Source: Acidimicrobiales bacterium
GTDB taxonomy: Bacteria; Actinomycetota; Acidimicrobiia; Acidimicrobiales; Aldehydirespiratoraceae
Assembly: GCA_022425325.1 (NCBI GenBank)
Contig: JAKMFW010000019.1
Location: forward strand, 1 to 43,142
Length of the DNA stretch: 43,142 nucleotides
Direction: 5' to 3'
The notes below the pieces were generated by a model that was given only the letters and a program-made list of their open reading frames with translations, was not told the DNA's origin and searched no databases. This document shows positions 14,717 through 22,318 of the stretch, in pieces; within the stretch, counting starts at the first letter, position 1, and the number at the start of each line of letters is the position of its first letter. A program made the translations under genes and the position numbers.

Positions 14717-17595
14717 TGTCGAACCAACTGCTCGCCGTCCTCGGGCTCTTCGAAGGGCCGGCCCCGACCCGCAATGTCTGGTTCGACGGCGTCGTCTTCG
14801 GCCTCGTCATCGGCCTGCTGGCGATGGGGGTCATCCTCATCTACCGGTCGACGAAGGTCATCAACTTCGCCGTCGGCAACATGGGCCTACCCGGCGCCAC
14901 CCTCTTCGCACTGCTCGTCATCAACTGGGGATGGCCGTTCTGGCTCGCCCTTATCACCTGCCTGCTCATGGGGGCACTGATCGGCGCCGTCATCGACCTG
15001 ACAGTCATCTGGCGACTCTTCGACCGCCCGCGCGTCATGTTGCTGGTCGCCACCGTCGGCCTCAGCCAGCTCATGCTGGGCGCCAACCTCGCCCTGCCCG
15101 ACGTCGACACCGACGCCGCCCAGATCCGCTTCCCCGCTGCGATCGGGCGGTCGTGGGACGACATCGTCGGCCTCACCCCCACCGGCCCCCAGGTCCAGAT
15201 CCTGATCGCCGTGCCGGCGGTGGCCCTCGCCCTCGCCTACTGGCTCAACCGCACGACCTTCGGCAAGGCCGTCACCGCATCAGCCGACAACCCGAGCCTG
15301 TCCCGCCTCGCCGGCATCAGCCCCCGCACCGTCTCGACCATCGTGTGGACGGTCGGCGGCTTCCTCGCCACGTTCTCGATGATCCTGCTGAGCAGCGGCG
15401 GACCCAGCACCGGTGTCAGCAACCTCGGCATCACCACCCTCAACCTGGCGCTCGTCGCCGCCGTGCTCGGCGGGATGCGCTCGTTCACCCGGGCGATGGT
15501 CGGCGGTGTCGTGATCGGCATCCTCACCAACATCTTGCAGTGGTACTACTCCCGCGAGGTCGGCCTCAACAGCTTCATCTTCTTCGTCGCCGTCCTGATC
15601 GCCATCTATTGGCAACGCCGACCGGCCGGCAATGAAAGTTCGGCCTTCACCCCGAAGGTCCGGCCGATCCCTGCCCACCTGCGCGAGATCTGGTGGATCC
15701 GCAACATGGCGAAGCTCACGGTCGGCGCCCTGTTGGTGATCGCGTTCGTCCTGACCTGGTACCACGAGCGACTGCTGTACGTGGACTTCCCGCCGTCGCG
15801 CTTCTTCCTCTACTCGACGATCATCGTCTTCGCCCTCGTGGCGTCGTCGGTCACCGTCATCACCGGATGGTCGGGCCAGTTGTCGCTCGCCCAGATGGCG
15901 TACGCCGGCATCGGCGGCCTGTTGGCCGTCCACCTCCACAACGGCTTCTCGATGGACGTCGGGTTCGGCTCGACGCGGCTGCTGAAATTCGAACTGGTCG
16001 GCGTCACCCAGGGCTGGGCGGTCATCGTCGCCGCCTTCGTCACCGCCGGCATCGCCGTGCTCACCGGCCTCACCGCGCTTCGGGTTCGAGGCCTGATGCT
16101 GGCCGTCGTCACGTTCGCCTTCGCCAACGCCGCCCTCGGCTACCTCTACAACCGTCCGTTCTTCAACGGTGGCCAGCGCACGCCGTCGGTTGAACGCGGC
16201 ACCTTCTTCGGGGTCGACATGTTCGACCAGCGCAACTTCTTCTACTTCACGGCAGGCAGTGCGCTCATCGTCCTGCTGATCCTCAACCATCTACGCGGCT
16301 CGGCGATCGGCCGTCGGATCTACGCCGTTCGCGACAACCCCGACACCGCCGCCGCCTACACGGTCAGCCCCACCCGCACGAAGCTGCTGGCGTTCGGGCT
16401 CGCCGGCTGGGTCGCCGGCCTCGCCGGTGGCCTCTTCGCCAACCTGCTGCCCGCCGTCCGCTACGGCGACGCCCATTTCCTGATCGGCGAATCGCTCGAG
16501 GTCGTCGGTATCGCCGTGATCGGCGGACTCGGCTCGATCACCGGCGCCATCCTCGGTGCGCTGTGGGTGATCGGTCTGCCGGCCTTCTTCCCCGACAACG
16601 AACTCGTCCCGCAGTTCACCTCGTCGGTCGGCCTGCTCATCATGTTGATGTACTTCCCGGGCGGGTTCATCCAGATCGCCAACAGTGCCCGCAACGGCAT
16701 CGTGTCGTTCGCCGAACGCCGCATGGGCCTCGAGGCCACACCGGCATCGAGCACGGCCGCACCGGCATCGATCAGCCGCCGCAGCAGCGACGAGCCGCTC
16801 CCCGACATCACCCTCAAGGTCACGGACGTCAAGGTCACCTTCGGTGGCAACGTGGCGGTCGCCGGCGTCGACCTCGAGGTGCGTCGCGATGAGATCGTCG
16901 GCCTGATCGGCACCAACGGCGCCGGCAAGTCCACCTTGATGAACGCCATCGGCGGCTACGTCTCGTCGACCGGCACGGTCGAGCTCCTCGGCCGTGACAT
17001 CAGTTCGAAGAGCCCCTCGCAGCGCGCCCCGCTCGGGCTCGGCCGCACGTTCCAGGCGGCCACCCTCTTCCCGGAGCTGACCGTTCGCGAGACGATCCAG
17101 GTCGCGCTGGAGGCCCGCAGACGGTCATCGTTCGTGCGGTCGGCGCTCTTCCTCGATGGCCGAGCCGAACGCCGTCAACGAGCCGAGGCCGACGAGTTGA
17201 TCTCGTTCCTCGGCCTGGGCCGCTACGCCGACTCGTTCATCAGTGATCTGTCGACCGGTACCCGCCGCATCGTCGAGCTCGCCGGCCTGTTGGCGGTCGA
17301 CGCCAAGGTTCTATGTCTCGACGAGCCGACGGCAGGCGTCGCCCAGCGAGAAACCGAGGCATTCGGCCCACTGATCCAGGAGATCCGGCGCGAGCTCGGA
17401 GCATCCATGTTGATCATCGAGCACGACATGCCGCTGATCATGAGCATCTCGGACCGGGTGTACTGCCTCGAGTCCGGCGCAGTGATCGCGTCGGGCGAAC
17501 CGACCGAGGTTCGCAACAACCCAGCCGTGGTGGCCAGCTATCTGGGCACCGACGTCCGGGCAATCGAGCGCAGCGACAGCGGCACGACCTCCTAG
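14716..17595 (+). CDS. LivH-LivM-LivG fusion: BCAA-type ABC permeases plus ATPase
   Basis: A 959-residue single frame joining three proteins that are usually separate. Residues 1-300 are LivH-like, with STKVINFAVGNMGLPGA near 50. About 345-660 is LivM-like, with VITGWSGQLSLAQMAYAGIG near 384 and YAVRDNPDTAAAYTVSPTR. About 700-945 is a LivG-like ATPase with Walker A GTNGAGKST (732-740), FPELTVRETIQVALEA and Walker B LCLDEPTAGV with catalytic Glu 870. Its signature is LSTGTRR (845-851) instead of LSGGQ, a form I recall in some actinobacterial LivG-like proteins. With the upstream MFS-LivF protein it completes two permeases and two ATPases. No periplasmic binding protein lies nearby. Substrates of this class include branched-chain amino acids, urea, amides and aromatic acids. 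Confidence 0.93.
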   Translation: MSNQLLAVLGLFEGPAPTRNVWFDGVVFGLVIGLLAMGVILIYRSTKVINFAVGNMGLPGATLFALLVINWGWPFWLALITCLLMGALIGAVIDLTVIWRLFDRPRVMLLVATVGLSQLMLGANLALPDVDTDAAQIRFPAAIGRSWDDIVGLTPTGPQVQILIAVPAVALALAYWLNRTTFGKAVTASADNPSLSRLAGISPRTVSTIVWTVGGFLATFSMILLSSGGPSTGVSNLGITTLNLALVAAVLGGMRSFTRAMVGGVVIGILTNILQWYYSREVGLNSFIFFVAVLIAIYWQRRPAGNESSAFTPKVRPIPAHLREIWWIRNMAKLTVGALLVIAFVLTWYHERLLYVDFPPSRFFLYSTIIVFALVASSVTVITGWSGQLSLAQMAYAGIGGLLAVHLHNGFSMDVGFGSTRLLKFELVGVTQGWAVIVAAFVTAGIAVLTGLTALRVRGLMLAVVTFAFANAALGYLYNRPFFNGGQRTPSVERGTFFGVDMFDQRNFFYFTAGSALIVLLILNHLRGSAIGRRIYAVRDNPDTAAAYTVSPTRTKLLAFGLAGWVAGLAGGLFANLLPAVRYGDAHFLIGESLEVVGIAVIGGLGSITGAILGALWVIGLPAFFPDNELVPQFTSSVGLLIMLMYFPGGFIQIANSARNGIVSFAERRMGLEATPASSTAAPASISRRSSDEPLPDITLKVTDVKVTFGGNVAVAGVDLEVRRDEIVGLIGTNGAGKSTLMNAIGGYVSSTGTVELLGRDISSKSPSQRAPLGLGRTFQAATLFPELTVRETIQVALEARRRSSFVRSALFLDGRAERRQRAEADELISFLGLGRYADSFISDLSTGTRRIVELAGLLAVDAKVLCLDEPTAGVAQRETEAFGPLIQEIRRELGASMLIIEHDMPLIMSISDRVYCLESGAVIASGEPTEVRNNPAVVASYLGTDVRAIERSDSGTTS

Positions 17596-17609
17596 GTCGG
17601 CAGCAGTCG

Positions 17610-17624
17610 CCGCCGAGCAGGCGG
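17610..17624. terminator. Small hairpin between convergent genes
   Basis: CCGCC (17610-17614), a 5-nt loop and GGCGG (17620-17624) form a GC-rich stem in the 29-bp gap between the LivHMG gene and the MscS gene, which end toward each other. There is no T-run, so intrinsic termination is uncertain. Confidence 0.3.
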
Positions 17625-18710
17625 TCAGTCGCTCGCTTGGTCGTCGGTGACCGGGGCCGGATCGTGCGTCTCGATGGTGACGGGCGCAGGCGGCGGGTCG
17701 AGCGGATGATCGCCCTGATGGCGGAACCATACGGTCTGCTGGGGGAACGGGATCTCGATGCCGGCCTCATCCAGCGCTTCCTTGACCCGCAGACGAATCT
17801 CACGCTCGACCGACCACTGCATCGAAGGCTCGGTCTTCACCGCAAGCCGGATCGCGACGCCGCTGGCGCCGAGGCTCTGGATGCCCCACACCTCGGGACG
17901 CTCCATCAGTTCGTCGCCGCCCCATTCGGGGTCCTCCCACAAGCCGTCGGCGACCCGCTGGATGATGCCCTGGGCGTAGCGGAGATCGACGTCGTAGGCG
18001 ACCTCCACATCGATCACGGCCCGGGACCACAGCTGGCTGTAGTTGCCGACCCGACTGATCTCACCGTTGGGGATGTGCCACACGGTGCCGTGGACATCAC
18101 GCAGAGTCGTGGACCGAAGCGACACCTCTTCGACCGTGCCGGTGGCGGGCCCGATATCGATGACGTCGCCCACGCCGTACTGATCCTCGATCAACATGAA
18201 CAGTCCGGACAGGAAGTCCTTCACGACCGACTGAGCGCCGAAGCCAAGCGCCAGACCACCGATACCGGCGCCGGCGATCAGTGGTGCGAGATCGATGTTG
18301 AGCTGCCCGAGCACCAGCAGGGTGGCAACACCCCAGACCGCTGCGCCGACGACGCTGCGGAGAACAAGACCGATGGTCTCGGCGCGGGCCTCAGCACGCT
18401 TTCGGGCGGTCTCCTCGATGAGGTGTCGACCAGGACCGCGCTCACGCAACTGGCTGAGTGCGTTGCTGTCGGACGGATTGGCGATCGCCCGGGTGAAGCG
18501 GATCACAGTTCGCTGCAACAGCCGCGTGACGAGCCAGGCCGCCAGCAGGATGAGCGCGATGCGGATCGGTCGGTCCAGGATCCACTCCGCAGCGACCGCC
18601 CAGAACTCGCTGTCGGTCCACTCGAAGACCCGCTTACAGGTGAACGTGGGTTCGAGACCGCACGCATCGGTCAACGGATCGGTCGCTTCTTGGCCCAACA
18701 CGCTTGTCAT
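17625..18710 (-). CDS. MscS-family small-conductance mechanosensitive channel
   Basis: 361 residues. An N-terminal periplasmic-like segment with two Cys leads to a membrane helix (about 46-66, RIALILLAAWLVTRLL). A second helix lies near 115-135, and the pore helix shows IAGAGIGGLALGFGAQSVVK, the Gly/Ala-rich MscS pore signature. FLSGLFMLIEDQYGVGDVI and GTVEEVSLRSTTLRDVHG follow, opening the cytoplasmic beta domain. The C-terminus is Pro/Asp-rich. It should open on membrane tension to release solutes during osmotic downshock. ATG 18710 has TACCGT 7 nt before it. It is divergent from the molybdate operon and its 3' end faces the LivHMG gene. Confidence 0.93.
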   Translation of the reverse strand: MTSVLGQEATDPLTDACGLEPTFTCKRVFEWTDSEFWAVAAEWILDRPIRIALILLAAWLVTRLLQRTVIRFTRAIANPSDSNALSQLRERGPGRHLIEETARKRAEARAETIGLVLRSVVGAAVWGVATLLVLGQLNIDLAPLIAGAGIGGLALGFGAQSVVKDFLSGLFMLIEDQYGVGDVIDIGPATGTVEEVSLRSTTLRDVHGTVWHIPNGEISRVGNYSQLWSRAVIDVEVAYDVDLRYAQGIIQRVADGLWEDPEWGGDELMERPEVWGIQSLGASGVAIRLAVKTEPSMQWSVEREIRLRVKEALDEAGIEIPFPQQTVWFRHQGDHPLDPPPAPVTIETHDPAPVTDDQASD

Positions 18711-18717
18711 GGCCGAG

Positions 18718-18723
18718 ACGGTA
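18718..18723 (-). promoter_or_regulatory. -10 element TACCGT of the mechanosensitive channel gene
   Basis: TACCGT on the minus strand lies 7 nt before ATG 18710, so a leaderless transcript is inferred. Confidence 0.5.
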
Positions 18724-18758
18724 CGCCGCGTCGCCGAGCGTCTGGTGGATCAGCCGTC

Positions 18759-18804
18759 TTGCTGCATGTACCGTCTTTTCGATAGTTTTTCTTTGCATGC
18801 ACCG
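18759..18804 (+). promoter_or_regulatory. Molybdate operon promoter with direct repeat TGCATGyACCG
   Basis: TTGCTG (18759-18764) and either GATAGT (18781-18786) or TAGTTT (18783-18788, 8 nt before ATG 18797) form a plausible promoter in an AT-rich stretch. TGCATGTACCG (18763-18773) and TGCATGCACCG (18794-18804) are near-identical and start 31 bp apart, about three helical turns. One overlaps the -35 and the other the start codon. The HTH-TOBE protein encoded next is the natural candidate to bind them (inference). Confidence 0.42.
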
Positions 18805-19189
18805 GTTTCGCATTGGAAAAGCAGCGCAACTGCTGGGAGTCAGCCCTGACACGGTCCGACGCTGGGCCGATCAGGGCCGCGTCGCAACCGTGCGCACCGA
18901 CGGCGGCCAGCGCGAGATCGAAGGACCCGAACTCGCCCGCCTCGCACTCGAACTCGGCGACCAGCCACTCGACGACGCCGACTCGGTGTCGGCGCGCAAC
19001 CGCTTTCCCGGACTCGTCACCCGAGTGATCCGCGACACGGTGATGGCCCAGGTCGAGATCCAGGCCGGACCCCACCGGGTGGTGTCGCTCATCTCGGCCG
19101 AAGCGGTCGATGCGCTCGGGCTCGAACCAGGAGTCCCAGCCGTCGCCTCCATCAAATCGACGAACGTCGTCATCGAACGGGCCACGTGA
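18797..19189 (+). CDS. HTH-TOBE molybdate-responsive regulator/binding protein
   Basis: 130 residues. Residues 1-50 are a MerR/excisionase-like helix-turn-helix (RFRIGKAAQLLGVSPDTVRR, then GQREIEGPELARLALEL). Residues 65-128 are a single TOBE/Mop-like domain (ARNRFPGLVTRVIRDTVMAQ, then VVSLISAEAVDALGL and ASIKSTNVVIERAT), the fold that binds molybdate or tungstate. I start at ATG 18797; a longer frame from 18704 adds residues unlike the family. Its stop overlaps the modA GTG (GTGA), making it the first gene of the operon. It probably senses Mo and represses or activates its own operon. It may also supply the TOBE domain missing from ModC (inference). Confidence 0.88.
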   Translation: MHRFRIGKAAQLLGVSPDTVRRWADQGRVATVRTDGGQREIEGPELARLALELGDQPLDDADSVSARNRFPGLVTRVIRDTVMAQVEIQAGPHRVVSLISAEAVDALGLEPGVPAVASIKSTNVVIERAT

Positions 19190-19917
19190 GCGGACGGATC
19201 ATGGCGCTGACCGGCGCCGTTGCGGCAGCCGTCGTCGCGCTCGCCGTCCTCGGTGTGAGGGGTGACGCCGACACGGCGCTCGTCCTCGCGCCATCGTCGC
19301 TCGCACCGTTCGAAGCCGAACTCGACGCGGCGCTGACCGAGTCGGGCGTCGGCCCGGTCGAGTGGGTGTTCGCCGGAAGCCAATCGCTCGTCGCCCAACT
19401 GATCGACGGCGCACCGGCCGACGTGTTGATCACCGCCGATGCCGCCACCTTCGCCCGGGCGAACGCCGCCGGCGTGACCTGGGACGACGGTCGCGACCTC
19501 GTCGCCAACCGCCTCGCCCTGGCGGTGGCGCCCGGGAATCCCGGAGGTGTCACGTCGCTCGATGATCTGGGCCGCAGTGGCCTGCTCGTCGGTGTCTGCG
19601 CCCCCGAGGTCCCATGCGGCCGCCTGGCCGTGACAGCGACAGACGGCCGAGTCACGATCGACGCCGATACCGAGGAGACGAACGTCCGGGCGTTGACCAC
19701 GAAGCTCGCGGCGGGCGAGCTCGATGTCGGGCTCGTGTACCGCACCGATGCCCGAGCCGCGGGTCTGGAGACCATCGCCGACGACACGCTCCGCCAGGCG
19801 ACCACCGCCTACCGGGGCAGCGCGAACCCCGACGGTGCCGCAGTGCTTGCGTCGTTCCGCAACGGCGCAGCCCATGCCGTGCTCCTCGAGGCCGGCTTCC
19901 TCGACGTGACGACATGA
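19186..19917 (+). CDS. modA: Molybdate ABC transporter substrate-binding protein
   Basis: 243 residues. A hydrophobic N-terminal segment (about 4-24, IMALTGAVAAAVVALAVLGV) is a signal peptide or anchor. There is no Cys after it, so it is not a lipoprotein, unlike many ModA of Gram-positive bacteria. The mature part has the ModA pattern: VLAPSSLAPFEAELDAAL, VFAGSQSLVAQLIDGAPADV, LITADAATFARANAAG, VGVCAPEVPCGRLA and AGELDVGLVYRTDA. It should capture molybdate or tungstate outside the membrane. The GTG start overlaps the regulator stop, and the stop overlaps modB (ATGA). Confidence 0.92.
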   Translation: MSGRIMALTGAVAAAVVALAVLGVRGDADTALVLAPSSLAPFEAELDAALTESGVGPVEWVFAGSQSLVAQLIDGAPADVLITADAATFARANAAGVTWDDGRDLVANRLALAVAPGNPGGVTSLDDLGRSGLLVGVCAPEVPCGRLAVTATDGRVTIDADTEETNVRALTTKLAAGELDVGLVYRTDARAAGLETIADDTLRQATTAYRGSANPDGAAVLASFRNGAAHAVLLEAGFLDVTT

Positions 19918-20705
19918 AGCCGCCGACCGCACGCCCGTCAGCACTCCTGCTGATTCCTGCCGGCGCCGGCCTCCTCCTCGTGGCCGTTCCGGTGATCGGC
20001 CTACTGCAACGAGCGCCGTGGTCGTCGCTGCTCGACCGTCTCACGAGCGACACCGTGCTCGACGCGATCCAGGTCTCGGTCACGGTCAGCGTCGCGGCGG
20101 CGATCATCGCCACCGTGCTCGGCCTGCCGCTCGCCTGGCTGCTCGCCCGGCACGACGGTCGGCTGGCGACACTCGTCCGGGCGGCCGTGCTGGTGCCGAT
20201 GGTGTTACCTCCGGTCGTCGGCGGCACCGCCTTGCTGTTCGCGCTCGGGCGACGCGGCCTCGTCGGCCAGTGGCTCGACTCCTGGTTCGGCATCTCGCTG
20301 CCGTTCACCACCGCCGGGGCAGTCGTCGCCGCCAGCTTCGTCGCGCTGCCGTTCTTCGTCACGACGGTCGAGGCAGCACTTCGGCAGGCTGGCACCGACC
20401 TCGAGGAAGCAGCGGCCGTCACCGGCGCCGGGCCGCTCACCGCCTTCGTCACCGTGACCGTGCCCGCCTCACGCGATGCGATCCTCGCCGGGCTCGCGCT
20501 GGCGTGGGCCCGGGCCCTCGGCGAGTTCGGCGCAACCATCACCTTCGCCGGCAACCTCGCCGGCCGCACTCGCACGCTGCCGCTCGAGATCTTCTTGGCG
20601 CTCGAATCGGACCCGGAATCCGCTGTCGCCGTGAGCGTGCTCCTCCTCTCGGTCAGCTTCGCCGTCCTGATCGTCCTGCGGGGACGGTGGTTCTCTCGTG
20701 GCTGA
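19914..20705 (+). CDS. modB: Molybdate ABC transporter permease
   Basis: 263 residues with about five to six membrane helices. The permease contact loop reads LALAWARALGEFGATITFAG, the EAA-type motif that ends in G-E-F-G-A in ModB/CysT proteins. Other typical blocks are LGLPLAWLLARHDGRL and LPPVVGGTALLFALGRRGLV. I take ATG 19914, which overlaps the modA stop; the frame opens earlier but only antisense or out of frame to modA. Its end overlaps modC by 8 nt, so modA, modB and modC are translationally coupled. Confidence 0.93.
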   Translation: MKPPTARPSALLLIPAGAGLLLVAVPVIGLLQRAPWSSLLDRLTSDTVLDAIQVSVTVSVAAAIIATVLGLPLAWLLARHDGRLATLVRAAVLVPMVLPPVVGGTALLFALGRRGLVGQWLDSWFGISLPFTTAGAVVAASFVALPFFVTTVEAALRQAGTDLEEAAAVTGAGPLTAFVTVTVPASRDAILAGLALAWARALGEFGATITFAGNLAGRTRTLPLEIFLALESDPESAVAVSVLLLSVSFAVLIVLRGRWFSRG

Positions 20706-21333
20706 GCAGCTGTCCATCTCCGGCCGCTTCCGACGCGGCGACGTCGATTTCGACCTCGACCTGTCACTCCCCGCCGGCCGCATCGCCGTCGTCGGCCCCA
20801 ACGGCAGCGGCAAGTCGAGTCTGCTGCGCCTGATCGCCGGACTCGAAGCGCTCGATGACGGCCACCTGACCCTCGACGGCATGCTCCTCGATCACCGCCC
20901 CGAGATCTTCGTTCCGCCGCACGAGCGACCGATCGCGATGTCGTTCCAGGAACCGCGTCTCTTCGCCCACCTGCGGGTGATCGACAATGTCGCCTATCCG
21001 CTCCGACGCGCCGGCCGACCCCTCGACGAGGCGCGTGTTCAACTCGAGCGGGTCGGGGCTGGCGCCCTCGCCGACCTTCGACCCACTCGGTTGTCGGGCG
21101 GACAGGCGCAACGGGTCGCCCTCGCCCGCGCCCTCGCCGTCGACGCCCCGACCCTGCTGCTCGACGAGCCGCTCGCTGCGATCGACGAAGCCGGTCGCGC
21201 CGAGGTCGGCTCCCTTCTCCGATCGCTCGACACCCGCCGCATCGTCTGGGTCACCCACGATCCGGCCGACGCCGGCGACGCCGACGTCGTCGTGTCGATC
21301 CGAGACGGTGTCGTGCGCCAGACTGCAACCTAG
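20698..21333 (+). CDS. modC: Molybdate ABC transporter ATPase, short form without TOBE
   Basis: 211 residues. Walker A is GPNGSGKSS (33-41), the Q-loop is MSFQEPRLFAHLRVIDNVAY, the signature is LSGGQAQRVALARALA and Walker B is LLLDEPLAAID, with H-loop VWVTHDPADA. Typical ModC is around 350 residues and carries a C-terminal TOBE domain; here the protein stops right after the ATPase core. The only TOBE domain in the operon is on the first gene's product. The GTG start overlaps modB by 8 nt. It should energise molybdate uptake with ModA and ModB. Confidence 0.92.
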   Translation: MAEQLSISGRFRRGDVDFDLDLSLPAGRIAVVGPNGSGKSSLLRLIAGLEALDDGHLTLDGMLLDHRPEIFVPPHERPIAMSFQEPRLFAHLRVIDNVAYPLRRAGRPLDEARVQLERVGAGALADLRPTRLSGGQAQRVALARALAVDAPTLLLDEPLAAIDEAGRAEVGSLLRSLDTRRIVWVTHDPADAGDADVVVSIRDGVVRQTAT

Positions 21334-22107
21334 ATGACCAGCACCGACCCCACCGCCGCCTTCCGTCTCGACGACAAGGTCGTCCTGATCACCGGCGCGA
21401 GTAGCGGCCTCGGTGCAAGGTTCGCCCGGGTCGCCTCAGCCGCTGGCGCGACGGTCGTCGTGGCCGCCCGGCGCGCTGAACGGCTGGCCGAACTCGCCGA
21501 CGAACTCGATGACGCCCATGCCGTCGAGGTCGATCTCACGGCGACCGGAGGGCCAGAAGCGTGCGTCGCCCGATCGATCGAACTCGCAGGCCGAATCGAT
21601 GTCCTCATCAACAACGCCGGGATCTCGCAGGTGGCACCGGCACTCGACTTCAGCACCGAGGACTTCCGTCACGAGATCGAGATCGACCTCGTCGCGCCCT
21701 TTGCCCTTGCCCGTGACGTCGCCCGCGACGCGATCACCAACGGTCGCCCGGCATCGATCATCAACATCGGCTCGATCCTCGGCGAGGTCGGAGGCGGCAA
21801 GCTCCGGGTGCCGGGCTACGCCGCAGCCAAAGGCGGCCTGCACAACCTCACACGCGAACTGGCGTCGCAGTGGGGCCGCAAGGGCGTGCGCGTGAACGCC
21901 ATCGCACCGGGCTGGTTCGAGACCGAGATGAACGACGCCATGTTCGGCGACGGCGGGGGCCAGGCGTACATGGAAGCGGGCGCGGCAATGGGTCGACCCG
22001 GCATCGAGGGCGAACTCGACGGGGCGATGCTGTACCTCGCGAGCGACGCCTCGAGCTTCGTGACCGGTCACGTGCTCCAGGTCAGCGGCGGCTGGACCGC
22101 CACCTGA
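21334..22107 (+). CDS. Short-chain dehydrogenase/reductase
   Basis: 257-residue classical SDR: VVLITGASSGLGARFARVAS (nucleotide-binding Gly motif), LINNAGISQVAP, Ser in INIGSILGEVGG, YAAAKGGLHNLTRELA (YxxxK) and the C-terminal VTGHVLQVSGGWT. It starts at the base after the modC stop, with no gap and no visible Shine-Dalgarno, so it is probably read on the molybdate transcript by reinitiation. Its link with molybdenum is unclear: SDRs use NAD(P) and no metal. It resembles FabG-like or gluconate-type dehydrogenases, but the substrate is unknown. Confidence 0.9.
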   Translation: MTSTDPTAAFRLDDKVVLITGASSGLGARFARVASAAGATVVVAARRAERLAELADELDDAHAVEVDLTATGGPEACVARSIELAGRIDVLINNAGISQVAPALDFSTEDFRHEIEIDLVAPFALARDVARDAITNGRPASIINIGSILGEVGGGKLRVPGYAAAKGGLHNLTRELASQWGRKGVRVNAIAPGWFETEMNDAMFGDGGGQAYMEAGAAMGRPGIEGELDGAMLYLASDASSFVTGHVLQVSGGWTAT

Positions 22108-22192
22108 ACGCACCCCGAGATCGGGAAGCCCATCGCGGCGGCGACGGAACGCACCTCCTCCCCCAAAGGGTGCGCACCATCGCCCCGCAATC

Positions 22193-22208
22193 CGGAGCCG
22201 TAGCTCCG
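22193..22208 (+). terminator. Hairpin CGGAGC-CGTA-GCTCCG, possible terminator
   Basis: A perfect 6-bp stem with a 4-nt loop lies 85 bp after the SDR stop. No T-run follows. It may end the mod-SDR transcript with help from Rho. Confidence 0.35.
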
Positions 22209-22305
22209 TCGTCGCCACTCGGTCTCCCGCAGTGGTGAAGCGGTCGACATGTTGCGTCCGTCACACCTCGGGCGTCAAGGCTTCACGACCGTTCGTGTGC
22301 AAAAT

Positions 22306-22318
22306 CTGACGGATCGTC
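22306..22318. repeat. Second copy of CTGACGGATCGTC
   Basis: Identical to the first 13 bases of the inverted repeat at 12421-12435; here the last two bases read TC rather than AG, so the right arm is incomplete. It abuts the DUF1214 stop codon, an odd place for an operator. Confidence 0.35.

Larger units (their letters stand above)
22108..22318. other. Gap between convergent genes
   Basis: 211 bp between the SDR gene and the end of the DUF1214 gene. No credible gene was seen. It holds the hairpin at 22193-22208, a second possible stem (CGCACC/GGTGCG arms near 22150-22174) and the CTGACGGATCGTC site at its right edge. Confidence 0.45.

Noticed and set aside
15280-16290. Minus-strand open frame of 336 residues under the LivHMG gene
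   Set aside because: Shadow frame with no domain; it conflicts with the clear LivH/LivM sequence.
17281-17595. LivG ATPase as an inactive, decayed domain because of LSTGT
   Set aside because: Walker A, Walker B, catalytic Glu and H-loop (IIEHDMP) are all intact, so decay is unlikely.
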